Source: Flammeovirga sp. OC4 (lineage in GTDB: Bacteria; Bacteroidota; Bacteroidia; Cytophagales; Flammeovirgaceae). From it: 64,000 bases of DNA. Below, piece by piece: positions 26,812 to 35,804 of the stretch. The number at the start of each line of letters is the position of its first letter. Position 1 is the stretch's first letter. A model generated the notes under the pieces. The model did not search any database, was not told where the DNA came from, and was given only the letters and a program-made list of their open reading frames with translations. The stretch spans positions 1 through 64,000 of the forward strand of contig NZ_JTAM01000020.1 in the NCBI RefSeq assembly GCF_000812565.1, given 5' to 3'. The position numbers were made by a program, and so were the translations under genes.

Positions 26812-28530
26812 ATGGATAGAATTACAGAAAGCTTAATAAAAGAATTATTATCAAATCATGAGTTAAAGTCTAAAAGTGAATCCAAGGATTTTGAAAAGCT
26901 TGTAAATTATACTGTGGTATCTAATGAGTATAACAAAACCTTTGATATTGAAAACTTAACAATAGGTGAAGGTAATGATACAGGTATAGATGGATTGGCA
27001 ATAATAACTAATGGTCAATTAATTGAATCAAAAGATGAAATAGATGATTTAATTGAAAAAAATAACTTTTTAGAAGTAGAATTTATTTTCACACAAGCTA
27101 AAACTTCCCCCAAATTTTCTGGTGGTGATATAACTACTTTCTTTTTTGGAGTTTTAGACTTTTTTTCTAAAAAACCTAAACTTGTAAGAAATGAAAGTAT
27201 TAAAAAACTAGTTGAAATTACTAACCATATTTATGACAATGCTTCCAAATTTAAATCTAATCCAGTTTTAAAATTATTTTATGTAACAACAGGTAAATGG
27301 ACTGAAGATGAAAATCTTAAGGGGAGAATTGAAAGCGGAAATGAATCTCTAGAAGAAACAAACTTATTTGGAAAAATTTTATTTACTCCCTTTGGAGCGA
27401 GAGAACTATCAACAGCATACAGAAAAACTAAAGAATCTGTTAATACAACTATTAGCTTCAATAATAGAATAACAATGCCAGAGATTAATGGAATTTCACA
27501 AGCATATATAGGTTTATTGCCATATGAAGAATTTATCAAAATAGTATCAGATGATGAAGGAAGTTTACTTAGTGTTTTCGAAGATAACGTAAGAGATTTC
27601 CAAGGAGAAAACAATGATGTAAATGGAGGGATTTCTACAACACTAAATAGTAGTGATTCAGAAATATTTAGTGTATTAAATAACGGAGTAACTATTGTGG
27701 CGAGTTCTATTTCACCAACAGGAAATCAATTTACTATTACAGATTATCAAATTGTTAATGGTTGTCAGACAAGTAACGTTTTATATAATAACAGACAATC
27801 AAAAAACATTAATAAAGTAAATATTCCAATTAAGTTAATTGCAACTACTGATGATGATGTAAAAACTAGAATTACTTTAGCTACAAATAACCAAACTCCA
27901 ATTAAAAAAGAACAACTTGCTTCATTAACTCGGTTTCAAAGGAGTCTTGAACAGTATTACAATTCATATTCTGGTGACTCTAGATTATATTACGAAAGAA
28001 GGTCAAAACAATATAATTCTGATAATAATGTGTTGAAATCTAGAATTATAACTGTACCATATCAAATAAAATCATTTGCGGGAATGTTCCTTAATGAACC
28101 ACATAATGTAACGAGTTTTTTTGGACTCATTGTCAGAAGGTTAAATGAAGGTAAGATGCAAATATTTAGTCCTGACCATCTGTATTCTCCGTACTATACA
28201 AGTGCATTTGCTTATTATAAACTAGAGTCTTTTTTTAGAAGGGGAAGTATTGACACTTCCTATCGAAAAGTGAAGTTTCATATATTAATGCTTTTTAGGA
28301 TCATTCATGGTAAAGATGATCTTCCTCTTTTTAATAGTAAAAAAATAGACAGGTATTGTAATGACCTTTTGGTTATATTAAACGATGATATGAAAACTAC
28401 CGAAGCATTTAATAAATGTATAGAAGTGATTGATAACTCTGATTTTGATAAAACTGATAAACAAGATGTGAAACTTGTATCTAAAACTAAAATTCTAATC
28501 GACTATTTGAAAAAAGAAAAACAATTATGA
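26812..28530 (+). CDS. AIPR-family (abortive phage infection) protein
   Basis: A 572-residue protein. The N-terminal 100 residues carry a restriction-like PD-(D/E)xK pattern: NDTGIDGLAI, then FLEVEFIFTQAKTSPKFSG with the QAK core. The AIPR domain follows, with FSVLNNGVTIVASSISPTG, YQIVNGCQTSNVLYNN and TLATNNQTPIKKEQL. AIPR proteins occur in phage-exclusion loci such as AbiR-like systems and are thought to act as nucleases. The last third is helical. It is probably paired with the upstream membrane coiled-coil gene. Codon use is very AT-rich, as in the rest of the island. Confidence 0.85.
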   Translation: MDRITESLIKELLSNHELKSKSESKDFEKLVNYTVVSNEYNKTFDIENLTIGEGNDTGIDGLAIITNGQLIESKDEIDDLIEKNNFLEVEFIFTQAKTSPKFSGGDITTFFFGVLDFFSKKPKLVRNESIKKLVEITNHIYDNASKFKSNPVLKLFYVTTGKWTEDENLKGRIESGNESLEETNLFGKILFTPFGARELSTAYRKTKESVNTTISFNNRITMPEINGISQAYIGLLPYEEFIKIVSDDEGSLLSVFEDNVRDFQGENNDVNGGISTTLNSSDSEIFSVLNNGVTIVASSISPTGNQFTITDYQIVNGCQTSNVLYNNRQSKNINKVNIPIKLIATTDDDVKTRITLATNNQTPIKKEQLASLTRFQRSLEQYYNSYSGDSRLYYERRSKQYNSDNNVLKSRIITVPYQIKSFAGMFLNEPHNVTSFFGLIVRRLNEGKMQIFSPDHLYSPYYTSAFAYYKLESFFRRGSIDTSYRKVKFHILMLFRIIHGKDDLPLFNSKKIDRYCNDLLVILNDDMKTTEAFNKCIEVIDNSDFDKTDKQDVKLVSKTKILIDYLKKEKQL

Positions 28531-28566
28531 ATCATAAAGAATTACTTTTGTAATAAATAAAAAGTC

Positions 28567-28598
28567 CAAGCCTTTCGTTTTATGAGGCTTGAGTTTTT
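28567..28598 (+). terminator. Terminator at the island end
   Basis: CAAGCCT (28567-28573) pairs with AGGCTTG (28585-28591), followed by AGTTTTTT. The remaining 300 bases to the efflux operon show only a small TTCTC/GAGAA hairpin and no gene. Confidence 0.6.
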
Positions 28599-28905
28599 TG
28601 TTTCGAATATATAATAGTCTTTTTCGTACCTTGTAAAAGAATTGACAAACCTATTCTCTTTTTCAAGAGAAAATATATCGATCCCGAAACTATGGTGTTG
28701 GAATCTTGTGGTTTACAAGGACGTTGCAATATAACATCCCTACAGCACTTTAGTTGATAATTTTGATAGCAACGAAACAAACACCCCACTTTCCCATCTC
28801 TTAATTCTTAATAAATACGAATGAGTCAACTATCGTTTAAACAATTAAATTAAAAGGTTGACCTTTGCAACAACTTAATTATCAACCCTAACAAACAGGA
28901 TAATA

Positions 28906-30018
28906 ATGTCCAACAACAAAAGCTTAATTCTTTTATTATCACTTCTTGTACTATCGTGTAATAAAAAAGATGAACAGACTACAAACAAAAAAACGATACA
29001 TCCTTATAAAGTCGTAGAGGCGGAGATAAGAGATGTTTCTTATGAAAAATCCTACCCTGCAAGTGTGAAGGGAGAGGTCAGTAGTGAAGTACGTGCTAAA
29101 ATCAGTGGTTACATCGATGCGGTGTATGTAGACGAAGGCCAAAAAGTAAAGAAAGGCCAGAAATTATTTCATATTGAAACAGCTTCTCTGAGCGAACAGG
29201 TGGAAACGGCCAAGGCTCAAGTAGAAGTGGCAGAGGTAGAAGTAGATCGTTTACGCCCGTTAGTAGAAAAGAAAGTAATCTCGGAAATTCAATTGAAAAC
29301 TGCTGAGGCAAGATTGGCAGAGATGAAGAGTAACTTGAATACGATCTATGCCAACATCAGTTATGCGACAATCACAAGTCCAGTGAATGGTGTGGTCGGT
29401 TCTATTAATTTCCGTCAGGGAACGTTGGTAGGTCCTAACACGGCGTCGTTGACAGAGGTGTCAGACATTGAAAATGTGTTTGCCTATTTCTCCATGAACG
29501 AGAGAGATTTCCTTTCCTTCACCAAAGATGTGAAAGGGAAAGACATGGAAGAGAAAATCAAGAATTTGCCTCCGGTACAACTCAAACTGGCAGACGGTTC
29601 TATGTATGCCAATGAAGGTCGAATCGTAACGATTTCGGGTAGTATCAACCAAGAGACCGGTTCTGTATCATTTAGAGCAAAATTCCCGAACCATGAAGGT
29701 ATCTTAAGAGATGGGAGTAGTGCCCGTGTGATGGTGAAAAACAAGGTCAATGATGCATTGGTGATTCCTTACCAATCTACGTTTGAGCAACAAGGACAGA
29801 CCATTGTGTACAGAGTGTCGGAAAGTGATTCGTTGTACACAAAGAGAGTGACTTCAACCATCAAAACAGATCGTTTATTGGTGATTGATGAAGGCATCAA
29901 GAAAGGTGATAAGATTCTTGCTGAGGGCGTAAACATTGTGCGTTCAGGACAGAAAATCGTATCGAAACCAACGACTGTTGATGAAGTGTTAGAAACTTAC
30001 CAAGCGACATTCAAATAA
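28906..30018 (+). CDS. RND efflux periplasmic adaptor (AcrA/MexA family)
   Basis: A 370-residue lipoprotein with lipobox at about 18 (LVLSCNKK). It has the membrane-fusion order: a beta-barrel start, a first lipoyl half (VRAKISGYIDAVYVDEGQKV), a helical hairpin (about 95-160), a second lipoyl half (ATITSPVNGVVG), the beta barrel and a C-terminal membrane-proximal domain. It links the RND pump to the outer-membrane channel. The pump gene begins 16 bp after its stop and the channel gene overlaps the pump, so it is the first gene of a complete tripartite operon. No regulator lies next to it. Confidence 0.93.
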   Translation: MSNNKSLILLLSLLVLSCNKKDEQTTNKKTIHPYKVVEAEIRDVSYEKSYPASVKGEVSSEVRAKISGYIDAVYVDEGQKVKKGQKLFHIETASLSEQVETAKAQVEVAEVEVDRLRPLVEKKVISEIQLKTAEARLAEMKSNLNTIYANISYATITSPVNGVVGSINFRQGTLVGPNTASLTEVSDIENVFAYFSMNERDFLSFTKDVKGKDMEEKIKNLPPVQLKLADGSMYANEGRIVTISGSINQETGSVSFRAKFPNHEGILRDGSSARVMVKNKVNDALVIPYQSTFEQQGQTIVYRVSESDSLYTKRVTSTIKTDRLLVIDEGIKKGDKILAEGVNIVRSGQKIVSKPTTVDEVLETYQATFK

Positions 30019-30034
30019 GATTAACCCTAATTTC

Positions 30035-33000
30035 ATGTTACAAAAATTTATTGACAGACCTGTATTGTCAACAGTAATCTCAATTGTGATTACATTGTTG
30101 GGAATATTAGGTTATATGGACTTGCCAGTATCTCAATACCCCAACATTGCACCGCCCACTGTTGCGGTGACCGCCAGCTATCCGGGAGCAAGTGCTCAAA
30201 CCATTCTTGAAAGTGTGATTGTGCCTATCGAGGAGCAAATCAATGGTGTAGAAGGGATGACCTACATGACTTCCAGTGCATCCAATGACGGTGCAGCTGC
30301 TATTACAGTTTTCTTTGAGCAAGGTGTTGACCCTGATGTAGCGGCCGTGAACGTTCAAAACAGGGTCGCTAGGGCCAATTCAAAATTACCTGCAGAGGTA
30401 ATCCGTAGTGGTGTGATTACGGAAAAAAAGGAAAACTCAGCCCTGATTTATGCAGCGGTTTATTCAGAAAATAAAGATTACGATGAAACTTTTGTTTCCA
30501 ACTATTTTAATATTCAGCTGAAACCTGAAATACAAAGGGTAAAAGGTGTAGCGTCGGTCAGTGTATTTGGTATGCGAGACTATTCGATGAGAATTTGGCT
30601 TGACCCAGCAAAAATGTCTACGTACTCCGTGACGACCACGGACGTTCAAAATGCCATCAATGAGCAAAGTTTAGAAGCAGCGGCAGGGGCATTAGGACAA
30701 AACTCAGGTTCGCCTTTTGAGTTTGTGATTAAATACAAAGGCCGTTATAAAACGCCAGAAGAGTATAAAGATATCATTATCCGTTCGGAAGGAAATGGTC
30801 GTTTCCTACGTCTAAAAGACGTTGCAGAGGTGGAGTTGGATGCATTTTCTTATGATACAAAATCGATTACTTTGGGCCACCCAAGTGTGAGTTTTGGTAT
30901 TTTCCAAACACCAGGTTCCAATGCACAAGAGGTGATTGAAAACTTGCATGTTGAACTTCAAAGGTTAGAAAAGACATTTCCTGACGGGATAAAATATGTG
31001 ATCAATTATGACACGAACAAGTTCTTGACGGCTTCGATGGACAAAGTACAGATGACGTTGATAGAAGCCTTTATCCTTGTGTTTTTAGTGGTGTTGATCT
31101 TCCTACAAGACTTTAAGTCTACTTTAATTCCTGCGATTGCCGTACCGGTGGCGATTATCGGTACATTCTTTTTCTTAGGTGTTTTAGGATATTCATTGAA
31201 TCTACTGACGCTTTTTGCATTAGTATTGGCCATTGGTATTGTGGTGGATGATGCCATTGTAGTAGTAGAAGCGGTCCATGCCAAAATGGATGGTGGTGAA
31301 AAAGATTCCCACAAGGCGACAAGTAAGGCCATGAGTGAAATTTCGGGAGCCATCATCTCAGTTACACTTGTAATGGCTGCCGTATTCGTACCGATTACTT
31401 TTATCAAGGGACCATCAGGGGTATTCTACGAACAATTTGGGGTCACCCTAATTATCTCCATCTTGATTTCAGCAGTCAATGCCTTGACCTTAAGTCCTGC
31501 ACTTTGTGTACTCTTTTTGAAATCACACGAAGGAGAGGAGAAGAGATCGTTTATGGATAAATTTTATGAGGCTTTCAACTTAGCGTTCAATGTAGGTGTA
31601 AAAAAATATACAAGAACATTACAAGTATTCTTAAAGCATAAATGGCTCACGTTGGTGGCGTTAATCTTCAGTTTTGGAGGGATTTATTATTTCGATGCAA
31701 ACACTCCTTCCGGTTTTGTACCTTCAGAAGATAGAGGGGTAATTTTCATCAACATGGAGTTGCCAATTGGTTCTTCTATGGACAGAACTTTTGCGATGAC
31801 GGAGGAAATGTTGGCAGCAATGAAAGGAACAGAAGGGGTGCATTCCATCTCTATGCGTTCGGGTTCCAACTTCTTCTCAGGAGCAGGTAGTTCCTATGCC
31901 ACTGGTTTCGTGCTTTTGAAAGATTACGATCAAAGAACCACTCCAGAGACCAGTATCAAGGGAATTATTGCAGAGTTGAAACGTAGAACTGCACATATCA
32001 AAACTTCCAAAACGATTTTCTTTGTACCGCCAAGTATTCCAGGTTTTGGTAGTTCAGATGGTTTTGAATTCCAGATTTTAGACAAGGCTTCTGGTCAGTT
32101 GTCAGGATTGGATGAAGTGGCGAAGAAGTTTACTTCAGAAATTCAAAAGTCAGACGTTATTGCTTTTGCTTCCAATTCATTTAACGTTGATTTTCCTCAA
32201 TTAGAAATGGAAATTGATGTAGCTAAAGCGAAAGAATCTAAAGTATTGGTAGGAGATATCTTCAAATCAATGCAAGGTTTTATTGGTGGATATTACGTAG
32301 CCGATTTTACAAGGTTTGGTAAGCAACTTCGTGTCAATATGCAGACCAAGCCCGATGACCGTAAAAATGAAGGAAGCCTGGACAATATGTTTGTAAGAAA
32401 CAGTGAAGGGACAATGGTACAGATCTCTGAATTTGTCAAACTCTCAAGAACGTACGGACCACAATCCATCAAACGTTTCAACCTGTACAATGCCGTTTCA
32501 GTCAACGGTGGTGTAATGCCTGGCCATAGTTCGGGTGAAGCTATCGCAGAGATCAACAGAATTGCAGCAGAAACATTGCCATTGAATTATGAGGTTGCCT
32601 ACTCTGGTTTGACAAGAGAGGAGATCAGTTCTTCCGGACAATCGGTCTACATTTTTATGCTCAGTATATTGTTTACTTATCTTTTCTTGGCGGCGCAATA
32701 CGAAAGTTATGTACTTCCATTTGCCGTATTGTTCTCCTTACCGTTTGGTGTATTTGGAGCGTACAGTTTTACCAACTGGGCAGGGTTAGAAAACAACATT
32801 TACTTCCAAGTAGCCATGATTATGTTGGTAGGTTTATTGGCGAAAAATGCCATTCTGATCATTGAGTTTGCCCTGCAAAGAAGGAACGAGGGCTATTCAC
32901 TTTATGACGCGGCCATTGAAGGAGCAAGAGAGCGTATTCGTCCTATTTTGATGACCTCATTTGCCTTTATTCTAGGTTTGATGCCACTGGTATTAGCCAC

Positions 33001-33190
33001 TGGTGTAGGTGCAGCAGGTAACCGATCAATTGGTACAGGTGCCGTAGCAGGAATGTTGGTCGGAACTTTATTAGGGTTAATTTTTATCCCAGTATTATTT
33101 GTAGTGTTCCAGGGTATTCATGAAAAACTATCCTCTAAGCACACTCCTCAAAAACCTGAAAAAGAAGAACTAGAACATGCAGTATACTAA
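30035..33190 (+). CDS. RND multidrug efflux transporter (AcrB/HAE1 family)
   Basis: A 1051-residue inner-membrane pump, the usual length for HAE1. It begins FIDRPVLSTVISIVITLLGI and has LPVSQYPNIAPPTVAVTASYPGA. The TM4 proton-relay motif is IGIVVDDAIVVVEAV, with its Asp-Asp pair. The large periplasmic loops are repeated, and the end has NAILIIEFALQRRNEG and RPILMTSFAFILG. It exports hydrophobic drugs or toxins by proton antiport. It is the middle gene of the operon and overlaps the outer-membrane factor gene by 14 bp. The substrate cannot be predicted. Confidence 0.95.
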   Translation: MLQKFIDRPVLSTVISIVITLLGILGYMDLPVSQYPNIAPPTVAVTASYPGASAQTILESVIVPIEEQINGVEGMTYMTSSASNDGAAAITVFFEQGVDPDVAAVNVQNRVARANSKLPAEVIRSGVITEKKENSALIYAAVYSENKDYDETFVSNYFNIQLKPEIQRVKGVASVSVFGMRDYSMRIWLDPAKMSTYSVTTTDVQNAINEQSLEAAAGALGQNSGSPFEFVIKYKGRYKTPEEYKDIIIRSEGNGRFLRLKDVAEVELDAFSYDTKSITLGHPSVSFGIFQTPGSNAQEVIENLHVELQRLEKTFPDGIKYVINYDTNKFLTASMDKVQMTLIEAFILVFLVVLIFLQDFKSTLIPAIAVPVAIIGTFFFLGVLGYSLNLLTLFALVLAIGIVVDDAIVVVEAVHAKMDGGEKDSHKATSKAMSEISGAIISVTLVMAAVFVPITFIKGPSGVFYEQFGVTLIISILISAVNALTLSPALCVLFLKSHEGEEKRSFMDKFYEAFNLAFNVGVKKYTRTLQVFLKHKWLTLVALIFSFGGIYYFDANTPSGFVPSEDRGVIFINMELPIGSSMDRTFAMTEEMLAAMKGTEGVHSISMRSGSNFFSGAGSSYATGFVLLKDYDQRTTPETSIKGIIAELKRRTAHIKTSKTIFFVPPSIPGFGSSDGFEFQILDKASGQLSGLDEVAKKFTSEIQKSDVIAFASNSFNVDFPQLEMEIDVAKAKESKVLVGDIFKSMQGFIGGYYVADFTRFGKQLRVNMQTKPDDRKNEGSLDNMFVRNSEGTMVQISEFVKLSRTYGPQSIKRFNLYNAVSVNGGVMPGHSSGEAIAEINRIAAETLPLNYEVAYSGLTREEISSSGQSVYIFMLSILFTYLFLAAQYESYVLPFAVLFSLPFGVFGAYSFTNWAGLENNIYFQVAMIMLVGLLAKNAILIIEFALQRRNEGYSLYDAAIEGARERIRPILMTSFAFILGLMPLVLATGVGAAGNRSIGTGAVAGMLVGTLLGLIFIPVLFVVFQGIHEKLSSKHTPQKPEKEELEHAVY

Positions 33191-34574
33191 AATAATTCTG
33201 ACAAGTGTACTCTTAAGTATGCTTATGTCTTCTTGTTTGATCCGTAAAGACTACACAAGAACAGTAGAGATAGACAACGACAAACTTTATAGAATAAGTA
33301 ATGAAAATGTAGATCAAGATCAGAATTTTGGTCAGATCATTTGGTCCGACTTTTTCAAAGACAGTTTGTTGACTGATTATATCAATAGGGCTGTTTCTAA
33401 TAATTACGATGTAAGAATTGCATTAGAAAATGTAGAGATTGCGAAGTCGTTATTCAAGCAAGGAAAGAGTGTCAATCAGCCTACAATCAACGGAAATGTA
33501 TCGGCGGGTTATACGCAAAACTCAGCCAATACACCGATTGGAAATGCTTTTGGTAATCAACAGCAATACAATGTAGGTGTGGATATGTCATGGGAAGCGG
33601 ACATTTGGGGTAAATTGAAAGCCACAACGGAAGCTTCAAGAATGAATTTATTGACACAAGAAGAGGTAAAGAAAGCCATTGTTTCCGATTTGGTAAGTCA
33701 AGTTGCGTTCAATTACTATCGCTTGATTGGTTTTGATAAACAAAGAGAGATTTTATTGAAAACCATCAAGTCAAGAGAGGAAAGCCTTGAAGTAACGGAA
33801 GCACTTTATAAAGCCGGAGAACTGACTTTGGTGGCCGTAAAGCAATCGGAAGCCTTACTTTACAATTCCAAGGTGCTTTTAGTAGAGGCAGAAAAGAATA
33901 TTGAGATTTCAGAAAATGCCATTTCTTTCCTTATGGGAGAAAATAACCATGCGATTGAAAGAGATTCGGTATTCAGTGATCGTTTTGATTTCAAATTGGA
34001 TGTTGGATTACCAATGCAATTGTTAGAAAACCGACCGGATGTAAAAGCGGCAGAGTACAACTTGATCAGGACTTTCGAAAACGTAAATATTGCAAAGGCG
34101 AATTTCTATCCCTCTTTAAGGATTTCTGCCTCGGCGGGACTTCAAAGTATTCAAGTACAAGATTGGTTTAATCCCTCTTCTTTCTTGTTTAATGTGTTAG
34201 GTTCGGCAACACAACCGATCTGGAACCAACGTCAGATAAAAACACAATACGAAGTCACTCAAAGTGAAGAGAAAATCGCATTATTGAACTTCCAAAAGCA
34301 AATTCTTTTGGCAGGGCAAGAGGTGTCAAATTCTGTTTTGATTATTGATAAGCAAGAGCAAGTCATCTTTAACCAAGAGGCAGAGTGTGAAGCGTATCGT
34401 TTAGCGGTGGAATATTCTCAAGACCTTTTAGTTTCAGGATCGGCCAACTACTTGGAGGTGATCACTGCTCGTCAAAACCTCCTTCAAGCAGAGCTTGTTT
34501 TAGTTAATAATAAATTAGAGAAAATCAACGAACTGATTCGCCTTTACAATGCGTTAGGTGGAGGGTGGAGCTAA
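33177..34574 (+). CDS. RND efflux outer-membrane channel (TolC/OprM, NodT family)
   Basis: A 465-residue outer-membrane lipoprotein with lipobox at about 20 (LMSSCLIRKDY). It shows the OprM-family motifs LLTDYINRAVSNNYDVRIALENV, DMSWEADIWGKLKA, LLENRPDVKAAEYNL and the final NLLQAELVLVNNKL..LIRLYNALGGGW. It forms the exit duct of the pump encoded upstream. Its start overlaps the pump gene end by 14 bp. Confidence 0.94.
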   Translation: MQYTKIILTSVLLSMLMSSCLIRKDYTRTVEIDNDKLYRISNENVDQDQNFGQIIWSDFFKDSLLTDYINRAVSNNYDVRIALENVEIAKSLFKQGKSVNQPTINGNVSAGYTQNSANTPIGNAFGNQQQYNVGVDMSWEADIWGKLKATTEASRMNLLTQEEVKKAIVSDLVSQVAFNYYRLIGFDKQREILLKTIKSREESLEVTEALYKAGELTLVAVKQSEALLYNSKVLLVEAEKNIEISENAISFLMGENNHAIERDSVFSDRFDFKLDVGLPMQLLENRPDVKAAEYNLIRTFENVNIAKANFYPSLRISASAGLQSIQVQDWFNPSSFLFNVLGSATQPIWNQRQIKTQYEVTQSEEKIALLNFQKQILLAGQEVSNSVLIIDKQEQVIFNQEAECEAYRLAVEYSQDLLVSGSANYLEVITARQNLLQAELVLVNNKLEKINELIRLYNALGGGWS

Positions 34575-34604
34575 AAGTGTTTTATTCGAGTGTCTATGAT
34601 GTTT

Positions 34605-34731
34605 AGAAATCAGGAGATTTCTGATGATTTTTAAAGCACGAATGATGCTATCGCTTAACATTCGCGCTAGTGGGTTTTGTAACAGAATCTTTAAGTTGCA
34701 GTTATTGTAGGAGCGTTTTATTAAAACGTCC
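34605..34731 (-). repeat. Two-hairpin palindromic module plus GCGTTTT hairpin
   Basis: Read on minus, this is the AGAAATC/CGAATG module (34605-34622 and 34639-34664). At 34710-34731, GGAGCGTTTT-ATT-AAAACGTCC is a relative of the hairpin at 15343-15363. The 270-bp gap holds no gene. Confidence 0.55.
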
Positions 34732-34810
34732 TCGCGAACCACAAAAAATGTCCATTTTTGATAATAAAAATCTAGTTTCCAATATTAAACTTCTGTGCCC
34801 ACTGGCATAA

Positions 34811-34840
34811 AAAAGCACTGGTTGAAGGACCAGTGCTTTT
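34811..34840. terminator. Bidirectional terminator
   Basis: AAAAGCACTGGT/ACCAGTGCTTTT with a 6-base loop lies between convergent genes. Confidence 0.8.
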
Positions 34841-34847
34841 CTATTTT

Positions 34848-35594
34848 TTATCGATTCAACCAAGTTTTAGCCCTTTCTTTATCGGCCACTTCAAAGTGTT
34901 CCATATTGATGCCAGGCGTAAAAATATCACCGATTTTCACCAAAAAGTCCATCCATTCCCCACTGTTTACAATCGCTACTTTTTTGATATCAGAGTAATA
35001 TTTAATGCCCGTTTTAAAGTCGTCCCACATTGCTAAGATATTGCTGTAACCTTCAAAACCTGCAAATTCCATATAAAGGTTTAAAGGTTTGCCAGCGTTG
35101 ATTTGAGATGAAAACTCACTGTCAAGCCCCACATACTCCTGAGGATTAATTTTACCCGTAAAACGGTAGGCTAGGAAGTTGTCATTGTCTTCCACTTCTA
35201 TTTTATGAATCCCAGGAACAAAAGCTTCTTCTTTCTGTAATAACCACACCAAAGCATCATCACGCTCTTCCGTTTTAAACATCTTGATTGGTATATTAGG
35301 AATCATAAAGTCTACAACACCCGATATTTTTTGCATCCATTCCGTATCACTTACAAAAGCATATTTTTCCAGTGCTTTAATGGTTTTCGCTTTTGTTTTT
35401 AATAAATCAATGAATGCTTTGAAATCTTCAACTCCTCCGATGGCTTCAATTTCACCGAGCAGTTTTATTTTCCCATTTTCATTTGTTTTTTCTTCTATTG
35501 CCTTGAAAAACTCTTGAAGTCCTTCCTCATCAATTTTACCATTAATTGTGAAGCCGATGACATTGGAGCCTAATGTTGAATTAATTTTTATCAT
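34848..35594 (-). CDS. Protein with two SpoIIAA-like (STAS-type) domains
   Basis: A 248-residue protein without signal or membrane segments. It is an internal duplication: residues 1-120 and 125-248 each have the SpoIIAA-like order of a beta strand pair (FTINGKIDEEGLQEFF; YRFTGKINPQEYVGL), a middle strand (IKLLGEIEAIGGV; LNLYMEFAGFEGY) and a D.EW.....G..F.PG/PN segment. Its family (SpoIIAA-like, CRAL-TRIO/STAS-related) may bind lipids or nucleotides or serve in partner switching. The SpoIIE-type phosphatase at 69-1637 is a possible but unproven partner. It is a single gene. Confidence 0.75.
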   Translation of the reverse strand: MIKINSTLGSNVIGFTINGKIDEEGLQEFFKAIEEKTNENGKIKLLGEIEAIGGVEDFKAFIDLLKTKAKTIKALEKYAFVSDTEWMQKISGVVDFMIPNIPIKMFKTEERDDALVWLLQKEEAFVPGIHKIEVEDNDNFLAYRFTGKINPQEYVGLDSEFSSQINAGKPLNLYMEFAGFEGYSNILAMWDDFKTGIKYYSDIKKVAIVNSGEWMDFLVKIGDIFTPGINMEHFEVADKERAKTWLNR

Positions 35595-35804
35595 AATTTT
35601 TTCTTTTTTGGGTTTTTAATACGCCCTCATTTCTGAATTGTTACGTTTAAATTAGTAATAATCACCGAATAATTTCTAGCAGAGGCATAAAAAGCCAGAA
35701 ATTGATATTTCGTGATTTCTTTTTGATAACACTACGATGAAAATCACTTTTTATATAGTAGTGATTTGAGTATTTTCGATGTAGAAGAAAACCAAATAAA
35801 TCTT

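Noticed and set aside
31006-31407. A 133-codon minus-strand frame inside the RND pump
   Set aside because: It is a shadow of the conserved pump gene; composition follows the opposite strand.
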